The translations under genes and the position numbers were made by a program. Under the pieces are notes generated by a model that was not told the origin of the DNA, ran no database searches, and was given only the letters and a program-made list of their open reading frames with translations. A stretch of 64,000 nt of DNA from Micrococcus sp. (GTDB taxonomy: Bacteria > Actinomycetota > Actinomycetes > Actinomycetales > Micrococcaceae): the NCBI GenBank assembly GCA_029961105.1, contig JASBVO010000005.1:62001-126000 (forward strand), read 5' to 3'. Every line of letters starts with the position of its first letter. Within the stretch, counting starts at the first letter, position 1. Positions 18,901-28,619 of the stretch are shown here, piece after piece.

Positions 18901-18950
18901 TTCGAGGACCGGCTGGACTGCGAACGCGTCGGGGAAGTACGGGTCGCCAT
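15930..18950 (-). CDS. ftsK: DNA translocase FtsK
   Basis: FtsK pumps chromosomal DNA through the closing septum and activates dimer resolution. The 1006-residue product has a basic, Ser-rich N-terminus (1–50), four membrane segments (roughly 98–112, 130–150, 166–184, 215–236), a charged linker (about 250–430), the motor with Walker [10 protein letters not shown] (589–597) followed by the [11 protein letters not shown] Walker B region, and a C-terminal winged-helix gamma domain with [20 protein letters not shown]. The ATG at 18950 lacks a ribosome-binding site; an in-frame GTG at 18971 would add seven residues. rnj lies 54 bp upstream. Confidence 0.96.
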   Translation of the reverse strand: [1006 protein letters not shown]

Positions 18951-19004
18951 GCTAGGTACGGTACCGGGCACGGGACCCGATTCCCCGGATCAACACATCC
19001 GGGC

Positions 19005-20690
<1,686 letters not shown>

Positions 20691-20705
20691 GGGATTCGGT
20701 CCCTT

Positions 20706-21617
20706 CTAGAAGGTGAGGCCGGCCTCCGCGAGGTCGGCGCGGATGACGGTCTGCTCGTCCTCGGTGGCCGGCGTCAGCGGCAGCCGCACTGTGGCACTGG
20801 GCAGGATGCCCTGCCAGTGCAGGATCGTCTTGGCGGACACGGCACCCTGGATGTGGGTCATGACCGCGCGCTGGTACGGGTCCAGCTCGAAGTGCAGGGC
20901 GCGGGCCGTGGCCAGGTCGCCGGCGGCCATGGCGTCCACGAGGCGACGGTAGAGGCGGGTGGCCACGTGGGCGGTCACGGACACGACGCCCACGGCCCCG
21001 AGGGACATCAGCGGCATGGTCAGCGCGTCCTCGCCCGAGTAGATGTCCAGGTCGGTGTTGGCGGCCACGAGGGTGGTGGACTGGAAGTCGCCCTTGGCGT
21101 CCTTCAGGGCCACGATGTTCGGGTGTCCGGCCAGGGCGATGATGGTGTCCGGCTCGATCGGCATGACGGAGCGGCCCGGGATGTCGTAGAGCATGACCGG
21201 CAGGTCGGTGGAGGAGGCGACGGTCTCGAAGTGAGCCCGGATCCCGGCCTGGTTGGGCTTGTTGTAGTACGGGGTGACGAGCAGCAGCCCGTCCACGCCG
21301 GTCTGGGCGGCCAGCTGGGACAGGTGCACCGAGTGCCCCGTGTCGTTCATGCCGGTCCCGGCGATGACCTTCGCGCGGCCGCCCACGGCCTCGACGACGG
21401 CTTCGAACACCGCGATGTTCTCCTCGTCCCGCAGGGTCGAGGTCTCCCCCGTGGTGCCGGTGACGACCAGCCCGTCCGCGCCCTCGTCCACCAGGTGTTC
21501 GGCCAGCTTCTGGGCCGAGTCCAGGTCCAGGCTGCCGTCGTCGGTGAACGGCGTCACCATGGCCGGGACGACGGTGCCGAAGGGCAGTTCGGAGCGTGCG
21601 GCAGGGGTGTCGATCAT
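20706..21617 (-). CDS. dapA: 4-hydroxy-tetrahydrodipicolinate synthase
   Basis: DapA condenses pyruvate with aspartate semialdehyde, the first step of the lysine/diaminopimelate branch. The 303-residue TIM barrel has the GTTGE loop (54–58), Tyr144 (VMLYDIPGR) and the Schiff-base Lys172 (VALKDAKGD). The ATG at 21617 fits the family length. A TAGGCT hexamer ends 7 bp upstream of it, so the transcript may have a very short leader. It is divergent from the membrane-protein gene at 21691. Confidence 0.97.
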   Translation of the reverse strand: MIDTPAARSELPFGTVVPAMVTPFTDDGSLDLDSAQKLAEHLVDEGADGLVVTGTTGETSTLRDEENIAVFEAVVEAVGGRAKVIAGTGMNDTGHSVHLSQLAAQTGVDGLLLVTPYYNKPNQAGIRAHFETVASSTDLPVMLYDIPGRSVMPIEPDTIIALAGHPNIVALKDAKGDFQSTTLVAANTDLDIYSGEDALTMPLMSLGAVGVVSVTAHVATRLYRRLVDAMAAGDLATARALHFELDPYQRAVMTHIQGAVSAKTILHWQGILPSATVRLPLTPATEDEQTVIRADLAEAGLTF

Positions 21618-21690
21618 GGCGTCCAGCCTACCTGCGAGAATGTCCTGCGGTGCGTAGTTGCGCACCACGACCCGACCGCAGGAGGGGTGC

Positions 21691-22914
21691 ATGGCGGTTC
21701 CCATGGCGACCATGAGCCGGATACCCGGAGTCGATGCCGCACGGGGCATCGCCCTGCTGGGCATGATCGCCACCCACCTGATGCTGCTCGTCTCCCCCGA
21801 CGGGACGGAGCCGACGGCCGTGGGGCTGTTGTTCGCGGGGAAGGCCTCGGCCCTGTTCGCCACCCTGGCCGGGGTCGGGCTGGCCCTGCTGACCGGTGGC
21901 GCGGGCGCCCGGCGCGCGCCCCACCAGCAGGCGCGCCTGGGGTGGGACCGGCGGCAGGTGGCCGTGCGCGCGGTGCTGTTGTTCGCCGTCGGGCTCGCCT
22001 GCGGGTTCCTGGACATGAACGTGGCCGTCATCCTGGCCCACTACGCCCTGCTGTTCGCCGCCGCCGTGCCGTTCCTGCACCTGGGTGCCCGGGCGCTGGC
22101 CGGGTGGGCCGCGGCCTGGCTCCTGCTCTCCCCCGTGGCCGCCAGCCTGCTCGCGGCGGCGATGCAGTCCGCCGTGGGCGCGGCGGCCTACGTGGAGAAC
22201 TGGCGGCTCTGGCACAACCCCACCCTGGTGGACCTGGTCGCCCATCCCGGGCTGCTGGCCTGGGACCTGCTGTTCACGGGCTACTACCCGGTACTGCAGT
22301 GGCTCGGCTACGTGTTGTTCGGGCTGTTCCTGGGCCGGCTGCGGCTGGACCGGACGCGGGTGTCCGCCGCCCTGGCCATCGGCGGCGCGGTGCTGGCCGC
22401 CGCGGCGTTCCTGGTCTCCCGCGGCCTGCAGTCGCTGCCGGGGGTGCTGGCCTCGATCGCGGCCGGGACCGGGGTGGCCCCGGACCGGCTGGCGGCCTCG
22501 CTGCTGACCGGTGCCTCGATCCCCACGGAGTCGATCCAGGCCGACCCGGTGTGGTTCACGCTGGCCACCCCGCATTCCGGGGCCCCGCTGGACCTGCTGC
22601 TGACCTCGGGGACCTCGGCCATGGTGCTGGGGGTGTGCCAACTGCTGTGCACCCTCGGCCGGGGCGTGCTGACCTATCCGCTGCTGCCGCTGATCGGGGC
22701 CGGCGCCATGACCCTGACCCTGTACGTGGGGCACCTGGTGGCACTGGACGCGTTCGAGACCCTCACCGCCGGCTGGCCCCGGCTGGGGTTGCTCATCGCC
22801 TACTGGGTGGGCTGCCTGGTGGCCGGGACGATCTGGCGCGGCTTCAGCTGGAAGGGCCCGCTGGAACGGGGGGTCTCGCACGTGGCGTCCACCCTGGCGG
22901 GGTCCCGTCCCTAG
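21691..22914 (+). CDS. DUF418/HGSNAT-like multipass membrane protein
   Basis: The 407-residue protein has about ten hydrophobic segments. The N-terminus reads RIPGVDAARGIALLGMIATH, the signature of the heparan-alpha-glucosaminide N-acetyltransferase-like/DUF1624 superfamily, whose members move acyl groups across the membrane. The C-terminal segment GAMTLTLYVGHLVALDAFE resembles DUF418. The ATG at 21691 is preceded by GGAGGGG at good spacing. It is one of few plus-strand genes, divergent from dapA, and ends 7 bp from the convergent gene at 22922. The acyl donor and substrate are unknown. Confidence 0.85.
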   Translation: MAVPMATMSRIPGVDAARGIALLGMIATHLMLLVSPDGTEPTAVGLLFAGKASALFATLAGVGLALLTGGAGARRAPHQQARLGWDRRQVAVRAVLLFAVGLACGFLDMNVAVILAHYALLFAAAVPFLHLGARALAGWAAAWLLLSPVAASLLAAAMQSAVGAAAYVENWRLWHNPTLVDLVAHPGLLAWDLLFTGYYPVLQWLGYVLFGLFLGRLRLDRTRVSAALAIGGAVLAAAAFLVSRGLQSLPGVLASIAAGTGVAPDRLAASLLTGASIPTESIQADPVWFTLATPHSGAPLDLLLTSGTSAMVLGVCQLLCTLGRGVLTYPLLPLIGAGAMTLTLYVGHLVALDAFETLTAGWPRLGLLIAYWVGCLVAGTIWRGFSWKGPLERGVSHVASTLAGSRP

Positions 22915-22921
22915 CGCAGGG

Positions 22922-23359
22922 TCAGGACGAGTAGAGCCGGATCGCGTCCCGCATCGCCCGCCGGGCCCGCGACCGGTCACCGGAGGCGTCGTAGCCCAGG
23001 GAGAGCCGGTACCAGGACCGCCAGTCCTCCGGGGCGGCCTCGGCCCCGGCACGGAAGGCCTCGAACTGGGCATCCGCCGCGGTCCGGTCGATCCGCCCGC
23101 CGGGCGAGCGGGGCAGGTCGTCGGCCGGCAGGCCGCCCTCGGCGGCCAGGGTGCGGCCCAGCCGCTCCATCATGACCCCGAAGCGCAGCTCCCGCCACAG
23201 CGTCCACAGCCCCACGGCCACGATCCCGAGGGTGGCCAGGCCGAGCATCCTGGCCACCGGCTGCGGGGCCTGCAGGAAACTGACCGCGGAGAACACGGCC
23301 AGCACGGCGAACAGCAGCATCAGGGCGACGATCGCGCCCACGCCGATCTTGGTCTTCAT
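22922..23359 (-). CDS. Small two-helix membrane protein with TPR-like tail
   Basis: The 145-residue protein has two N-terminal membrane segments (about 6–29 and 38–56) and a soluble C-terminal half containing RSWYRLSLGYDASGDRSRARRAM, which looks like a single tetratricopeptide-type helical pair. It starts 9 bp after the dapB stop and is probably its last operon partner. The function is unknown. Confidence 0.78.
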   Translation of the reverse strand: MKTKIGVGAIVALMLLFAVLAVFSAVSFLQAPQPVARMLGLATLGIVAVGLWTLWRELRFGVMMERLGRTLAAEGGLPADDLPRSPGGRIDRTAADAQFEAFRAGAEAAPEDWRSWYRLSLGYDASGDRSRARRAMRDAIRLYSS

Positions 23360-23368
23360 CAGATCCCG

Positions 23369-24127
23369 TCAGTCCAGGTCGAGGTAGCCGTCGAGACCGT
23401 AGGTCAGGCCCGGCCGAGAGGCCACGGTGCGCAGTCCCAGCAGGACCCCGGGCATGTAGGCGCCGCGATCGAAGGCGTCGTGGCGCACGACCAGCTGCTC
23501 CCCCGGTCCGCCCAGCAGCACCTCCTGGTGGGCCTCCAGTCCCCGCAGCCGCACCGCGTGCACCCGGATGCCGTCCACCAGGGCCCCGCGGGCGCCGTCC
23601 GGATCGTGGGTGGTGGCGTCCGGGGAGGGTCCGACGCCGGCCGCGGCCCGGGACTGCGCGATCAGTCCTGCGGTGCGCACCGCCGTGCCCGAGGGGGCGT
23701 CCACCTTGGCCGGGTGGTGCATCTCGATGAGTTCCACCGACGGGAAGTACTTCGCGGCCTTGGCGGCGAAGGCACTGGCCAGCACCGAACCCAGGGCGAA
23801 GTTCGGGGCGATGAGCACCCCGACCTCTGGGCGCCCGGCGAGCTGCTCGCTCAGGGCGGCCCGCCGCGCGTCGGACCAGCCGGAGGTCCCCACGACGGTG
23901 TGCAGGCCGTGCTCGACGGCGAAGGCCGCGTGGTCCGGCGAGGCGTCCGGGACCGTCAGGTCCAGGACGTGGGTGGCTCCGGCGTCCAGCACGGCCTCCA
24001 TCCGGTCCTTCGAGCCGAGCCGGGCGACGAGCTCCAGGTCCTCCGCCTCGTCGACGGCCTCGACGGCGTAGTGGCCCATCTTCCCGGAGGCGCCCAGGAT
24101 GGCGACGCGGATCGAATCTAGAGTCAT
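23369..24127 (-). CDS. dapB: 4-hydroxy-tetrahydrodipicolinate reductase
   Basis: DapB reduces the DapA product in the lysine/diaminopimelate pathway. The 252-residue product has the nucleotide-binding GASGKMG loop (12–18) and the catalytic segment EMHHPAKVDAPSGTA with His137, His138 and Lys141. It begins only 10 bp after the narK stop with no hairpin between, so read-through from the nar operon is expected. Whether it also has a promoter inside narK cannot be told. Confidence 0.97.
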   Translation of the reverse strand: MTLDSIRVAILGASGKMGHYAVEAVDEAEDLELVARLGSKDRMEAVLDAGATHVLDLTVPDASPDHAAFAVEHGLHTVVGTSGWSDARRAALSEQLAGRPEVGVLIAPNFALGSVLASAFAAKAAKYFPSVELIEMHHPAKVDAPSGTAVRTAGLIAQSRAAAGVGPSPDATTHDPDGARGALVDGIRVHAVRLRGLEAHQEVLLGGPGEQLVVRHDAFDRGAYMPGVLLGLRTVASRPGLTYGLDGYLDLD

Positions 24128-24137
24128 GCCGTCCAGT

Positions 24138-25382
24138 CTATGGCCCGGCCCGTTGCACCGGCCGTTCGTCCACCCGGCCGCCGTTGCGCACGGTGAAGGT
24201 CAGCAGGAACGCCACGACAGCGAAGGCGGCCAGCAGCGTGAGGCCCACGAAGTAGCTGTTGTGCTCCTCGTTGTAGGTGGCCCCCATGACCAGCGGCGGG
24301 AAGTAGCCGCCCAGCCCTCCGGCGGCGGCGATGATGCCGCCGATCGTGCCGACGTCGCGCGGGTCGGCGGCGCGGCCGACCCAGCCGAACACGCCGCCGG
24401 TGCCCAGGCCCAGGAAGAGCGCCATGAGCAGGAAGACCGGGCCGTAGACGCGTTCGGCTCCGGGCTGCAGGGCGACGACCACGGCCAGGACGGCGGCCCC
24501 GGCGAAGGAGGTCAGCGTGACGGCCCGCGGGCCGAGCCTGTCGGCCAGCGTTCCACCGACCGGCCGGGCGATGACCGCGGCGAGGGCGAAGCCGGCGGTG
24601 CGCCAGCCGGCCTCGGTGGCGGCGTAGTCGTAGACGTTGCCCAGGTACGTGGGCAGATAGTTGGAGAAGGCGACGAAGGCGCCGAAGACCACGCCGTAGA
24701 GGAAGCACAACTGCCACGTCACCCGCTGGGAGAAGGCCCGCAGGAGCTTGGGCAGCGCCGGGGCGGGCGTGATGCCGGCCCGCGTGGGCGATTCCCGCAG
24801 CAGCAGGGCGCACAGGACCGCTACCGCCGCGACGATGGCCGCGACGAGCAGGTGCGTGGCCAAGTAGCCGATGCCGGCCACCAGCTGCGGGGTGGCGAAG
24901 GCGGAGACCGCCGTGCCGACCATGCCCGCACCGAAGATCCCGGTGGCGTAGCCCTTGCGGTGCGGTGGGTACCAGGCGGAGACGAAGGGGATGCCGATCG
25001 CGAAGACCGCACCGGCGATGCCGAGGAAGAACGCCACGACCAGCAGGGGGATGTACGCGTTCAGCGTGCCGACCAGGCCGGTGACCAGCACCAGCGGGGC
25101 CGTGGCCCCCAGCAGCACGGTGAACATGATGCGCCCGCCGTAGCGGTCCGTGAGCACGCCGACCGGCACGCGGGCGACGGCGCCGACGAGGATGGGCATG
25201 GCCACCAGGACCGCGGTCTGGGACGGGCCCAGGCCCATCGCCTCGGTGTAGCGGGCGGACAACGGACCGATCATCGTCCACGCCCAGAACCCGACGGTGG
25301 AGGCGAGCGTGGCCAGCCACAGGTTCAGGCCCTGGCCCCGGGCGAGGTCGGCTTCGGTGACGGTGGATGCGGTGGCGCTCAT
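24138..25382 (-). CDS. narK: Nitrate/nitrite transporter, major facilitator superfamily
   Basis: NarK brings nitrate in and/or exports nitrite. The 414-residue, 12-helix protein shows typical NNP-family features: ATLASTVGFWAWTMIGPLS near the start, the loop VPVGVLTDRYGGR, and the glycine-rich GNVYDYAATEAGWRTAGFALAA region. It is the last gene of the nar operon, 15 bp after narI, with AGGAAGGACC before its ATG. Whether it is a symporter or an antiporter cannot be decided from sequence alone. Confidence 0.93.
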   Translation of the reverse strand: MSATASTVTEADLARGQGLNLWLATLASTVGFWAWTMIGPLSARYTEAMGLGPSQTAVLVAMPILVGAVARVPVGVLTDRYGGRIMFTVLLGATAPLVLVTGLVGTLNAYIPLLVVAFFLGIAGAVFAIGIPFVSAWYPPHRKGYATGIFGAGMVGTAVSAFATPQLVAGIGYLATHLLVAAIVAAVAVLCALLLRESPTRAGITPAPALPKLLRAFSQRVTWQLCFLYGVVFGAFVAFSNYLPTYLGNVYDYAATEAGWRTAGFALAAVIARPVGGTLADRLGPRAVTLTSFAGAAVLAVVVALQPGAERVYGPVFLLMALFLGLGTGGVFGWVGRAADPRDVGTIGGIIAAAGGLGGYFPPLVMGATYNEEHNSYFVGLTLLAAFAVVAFLLTFTVRNGGRVDERPVQRAGP

Positions 25383-25397
25383 GGTCTCGGGTCCTTC

Positions 25398-26189
25398 CTA
25401 GCGGCGGGTCCGGCTGCGCTCGCGGTCCGGTGTGCCGATAGGGTCCCAGCCGCGGCGCACCGGGACTGTGCCGCGGCCGGTCCGGCGGGTGTCCCGGGAG
25501 CGGTAGACGGTGTAGGGGCGGAACAGGTAGTGCAGGGGGGCGGTGAAGGCGTGCACCAGCCGGGTGAACGGCCAGATCGCGAACAGCCCGAACGCCCACA
25601 GCGCGTGCACCTTGAACCCGAGCGACGAGGCGGCCATGGCGGCCACGTCCGGCTGCAGGAGCCAGACGGACCGGAACCACGGGGAGACGGTCGTGCGGTA
25701 ATCCGTCACCGAGTGGTCGAACACCGAGATCGCCGTGACCGCCAGGCCGGCCAGGATGGCGCCGAGCAGCAGTACGTACATGAGCTTGTCGTTCTTCGTG
25801 GTGGCCATGAACACCGGCCCCGTGGTGCGCCGGCGGTAGATCAGCAGGACGATGCCCACCAGCGTGCCGATGCCTGCGATGCTGCCGATGCCCAGGGCCA
25901 TGACGTGGTACATGTCCTCGGTGACCCCGAGCGCGTCCGTCCACGCCCGGGGGATCACGAGCCCGACGATGTGCCCCACCAGCACGGCCAGGATGCCGAA
26001 GTGGAACAGCGGCGAGGCCCAGCGCAGCAGCCGGGACTCGTACAGCTGCGAGGACCGCGTGGTCCAGCCGAACTGGTCGTAGCGGTACCGCCAGACCGTG
26101 CCGCCGATGAAGACTGCCAGGACGATGTAGGGAAGCACGCCCCACAGCAGGACGTCCCAGATGCCGACTGGTGTCTCAGCGCCGCGCAT
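25398..26189 (-). CDS. narI: Respiratory nitrate reductase gamma subunit (cytochrome b)
   Basis: NarI anchors the enzyme in the membrane and passes electrons from menaquinol through two b hemes to NarH. The 263-residue product has five hydrophobic segments. Histidines 63, 73, 195 and 213 match the four heme ligands of Escherichia coli NarI (56, 66, 187, 205) in number and spacing. The ATG at 26189 overlaps the narJ end by 14 bp. The C-terminal tail is Arg-rich. Confidence 0.96.
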   Translation of the reverse strand: MRGAETPVGIWDVLLWGVLPYIVLAVFIGGTVWRYRYDQFGWTTRSSQLYESRLLRWASPLFHFGILAVLVGHIVGLVIPRAWTDALGVTEDMYHVMALGIGSIAGIGTLVGIVLLIYRRRTTGPVFMATTKNDKLMYVLLLGAILAGLAVTAISVFDHSVTDYRTTVSPWFRSVWLLQPDVAAMAASSLGFKVHALWAFGLFAIWPFTRLVHAFTAPLHYLFRPYTVYRSRDTRRTGRGTVPVRRGWDPIGTPDRERSRTRR

Positions 26190-26892
26190 GGCCTGGTCCT
26201 TCCGGGGTGGGGGTGAACGGCAGCAACCGCGGATCGGAGGGGTCCAGTCCGACGGTCTCGGTGGGCGGGCCGTAGCCGGCCATGGCCTGCACGGCGCGCT
26301 TGTCCTCGGGCGAGGGGCCCGGCAGGGTGGAGCAGACCAGGGCGACGGTGCCGTGGTGCGGCAGGCCGTCGTCCCGCAGGGACAGGCGCAGCAGCTCGAG
26401 CGAGGGCCGGTAGCGTTGGAGCAACTCATAACCGGCCTCCGGGCTGACCCGGGCGGCGAACTCCAGCACGAGCGGCAGGTAGTCCGGCAGCTCCGCGCCG
26501 TCCGTGGCGCAGCCCTGCGAGCGGTAGACCTCCTTGAACGCCGCCAGCGCCTGGCCCCGGCGGCGGGTGTCCCCGTCCGTCCAGTAGGTCAGGTGCAGGC
26601 TGTGGCGCCGGGACAGGTCGAACTCCTGGACGTAGTCGGACTGCACCTCCTGCAGCGGCCGGCCAGTGAGCCAGGCGAGCAGCGGCTCCGTCCCGGCCGG
26701 GTCGGCGCCGACCTCCGCGAGCGCGGCCCGCACCGGGTCGATCCGTTCCAGGAGCGCCTCATCCGGATAGGACAGCAACAGCGCCGCCGCCTGCCGTACC
26801 ACGGCGCTGCGGACCGGCTCCGGGTCGGTGAAGGCCTCCGGGTCCAGGCTGCCCCTGCCGGGCTTGCCGAGCAGCCGCTCCAGGAGGCTCAT
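26176..26892 (-). CDS. narJ: Nitrate reductase molybdenum cofactor assembly chaperone
   Basis: NarJ is a cytoplasmic chaperone that holds NarG during cofactor insertion and is not part of the final enzyme. The 238-residue helical protein fits the TorD/NarJ family, with LLSYPDEALLERID and the conserved PDYLPLVLEFAA region. It overlaps narH by ATGA and narI by 14 bp. Confidence 0.95.
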   Translation of the reverse strand: MSLLERLLGKPGRGSLDPEAFTDPEPVRSAVVRQAAALLLSYPDEALLERIDPVRAALAEVGADPAGTEPLLAWLTGRPLQEVQSDYVQEFDLSRRHSLHLTYWTDGDTRRRGQALAAFKEVYRSQGCATDGAELPDYLPLVLEFAARVSPEAGYELLQRYRPSLELLRLSLRDDGLPHHGTVALVCSTLPGPSPEDKRAVQAMAGYGPPTETVGLDPSDPRLLPFTPTPEGPGHARR

Positions 26893-28619
26893 GCCGTCTC
26901 ACCGCTGCGCGTCTGGGTGCCGTCGGCCGGGCTGGGCGATTCCTCCAGCTGGCCCACGTCCCCGGCCGTGCGCGTCGGGAACAGGCCCTCGGGCGTGCCG
27001 TGCCCGTCCCAGTTGAGCAGGTTCACGCGCCCGGCGAGCTGGGCGTTCCCGGTGGGGTCCTCGGCGGTCTGCCGGGCCTGCAGCGCCATGAACGTCTCCT
27101 GGGCGACCGGGACCGGGCGGCCGGAGGCCTCCCCGAACCCGCCCATCTGGCCCATCCCGGGTCCGCCGTCCACGTCCAGGGAGCAGCCCAGTTCCTCGAG
27201 GTTGTGGGCGTCCTCCACGTGGGCCGAGGGGATGACGTAGCGCTCGTTGTACTTGGCGATCGCCATCAGCCGGTACATCTCCTGAATCTGGGCCCCCGTC
27301 ATGCCGACGGCCTGGGCGATCGATTCGTCCGCCTCCCGGCCCAGGGTGATGTCCCGCATGTAGGAACGCATGGCGGCCAGCTTGCGCAGCACGTCCGTGA
27401 CCAGCCCGGTGTCGCCGGCGGTAAACAGCTCGGCCAGGTACTCCACGGGGATCCGCAGGGATTCGATGGCCCCGAACAGGTTCCCGGCGTCCTCGCCGTC
27501 GTGGCCCTGGTCCTTGAGCAGGTCCACCACCGGGGACAGCGGTGGGACGTACCAGACCATCGGCATGGTCCGGTACTCCGGGTGCAGCGGCAGGGCCACC
27601 CGCAGCTCCTTGGCCAGCTTGTACACCGGCGAGCGCCGGGCCGCGTCCAGCCAGTCCTCCGGGATCCCCTCGGCCCGCGCCGCCTCGATCACCGTCGGGT
27701 CGTGCGGGTCCATCATGAGGTCGAGCTGGGCCTCGTAGAGGTCTCGCTCGTCCGGGACCGAGGCGGCCGCGGTGACCCGGTCGGCGTCGTACAGGAAGAT
27801 CCCGATGTACCGCAGCCGGCCCACGCAGGTCTCGGCGCACACCGTGGGGATGCCCACCTCCACCCGGGGGTAGCAGAACGTGCACTTCTCGGCCTTGCCC
27901 GACTTGTGGTTGTAGTAGATCTTCTTGTACGGGCAGCCGGTCACGCACTGGCGCCAGCCGCGGCAGCGGTCCTGGTCCACCAGCACGATCCCGTCCTCGG
28001 CGCGCTTGTAGATGGCCCCCGAGGGGCAGGAGGCCATGCAGGAGGGGTTCAGGCAGTGCTCGCAGATGCGCGGCAGGTAGAACATGAAGGTCTGCTCGAA
28101 CTCGAACTTGACCTTCTCCTCGGACTCCCTGCGGACCTTCTCCACGATCGGGTCCAGGTGGCCGGCCTCGGCGGTGCCACCCAGGTTGTCGTCCCAGTTC
28201 GCGGACCAGGTGATCTTCGTGTCCCGGCCCGTGATCAGTGACTTCGGCCGCGCCACCGGGAAGTCGTCTCCGGCGGGGGCGTTGATGAGGTTCTCGTAGT
28301 CATAGGTCCACGGCTCGTAGTAGTCCTTGAGCTCGGGCTGGACGGGCGAGGCGAAGATCCCGAACATCTTGGCCAGCCGCCCGCCGGACTTGAGCTTGAG
28401 GTTGCCGCGCCGGTTCAGTTCCCAGCCGCCCCGCCACTTCTCCTGGTCCTCGTAGCGCCGCGGGTACCCCTGGCCGGGCCGGGTCTCCACGTTGTTGAAC
28501 CACACGTACTCGGTGCCGGCCCGATTGGTCCAGGCCTGCTTGCACGTCACGGAACAGGTGTGGCAGCCGATGCATTTGTCCAGTGCCATCACCATGGCGG
28601 TCTGGGCCATGATCCTCAT
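26889..28619 (-). CDS. narH: Respiratory nitrate reductase beta subunit (iron-sulfur)
   Basis: NarH carries one [3Fe-4S] and three [4Fe-4S] clusters and links NarI to NarG. The first cysteine group of the 576-residue product is Cys16, Cys19, Cys22 and Cys26 (CIGCHTCSVTC). Further groups include ICEHCLNPSCMASCPSG and DQDRCRGWRQCVTGCPYK; the Trp in CxxW is the usual [3Fe-4S] ligand-set change. The ATG at 28619 shares one base with the narG stop. The extra length over 500 residues lies at the C-terminus. Confidence 0.96.
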   Translation of the reverse strand: MRIMAQTAMVMALDKCIGCHTCSVTCKQAWTNRAGTEYVWFNNVETRPGQGYPRRYEDQEKWRGGWELNRRGNLKLKSGGRLAKMFGIFASPVQPELKDYYEPWTYDYENLINAPAGDDFPVARPKSLITGRDTKITWSANWDDNLGGTAEAGHLDPIVEKVRRESEEKVKFEFEQTFMFYLPRICEHCLNPSCMASCPSGAIYKRAEDGIVLVDQDRCRGWRQCVTGCPYKKIYYNHKSGKAEKCTFCYPRVEVGIPTVCAETCVGRLRYIGIFLYDADRVTAAASVPDERDLYEAQLDLMMDPHDPTVIEAARAEGIPEDWLDAARRSPVYKLAKELRVALPLHPEYRTMPMVWYVPPLSPVVDLLKDQGHDGEDAGNLFGAIESLRIPVEYLAELFTAGDTGLVTDVLRKLAAMRSYMRDITLGREADESIAQAVGMTGAQIQEMYRLMAIAKYNERYVIPSAHVEDAHNLEELGCSLDVDGGPGMGQMGGFGEASGRPVPVAQETFMALQARQTAEDPTGNAQLAGRVNLLNWDGHGTPEGLFPTRTAGDVGQLEESPSPADGTQTRSGETA

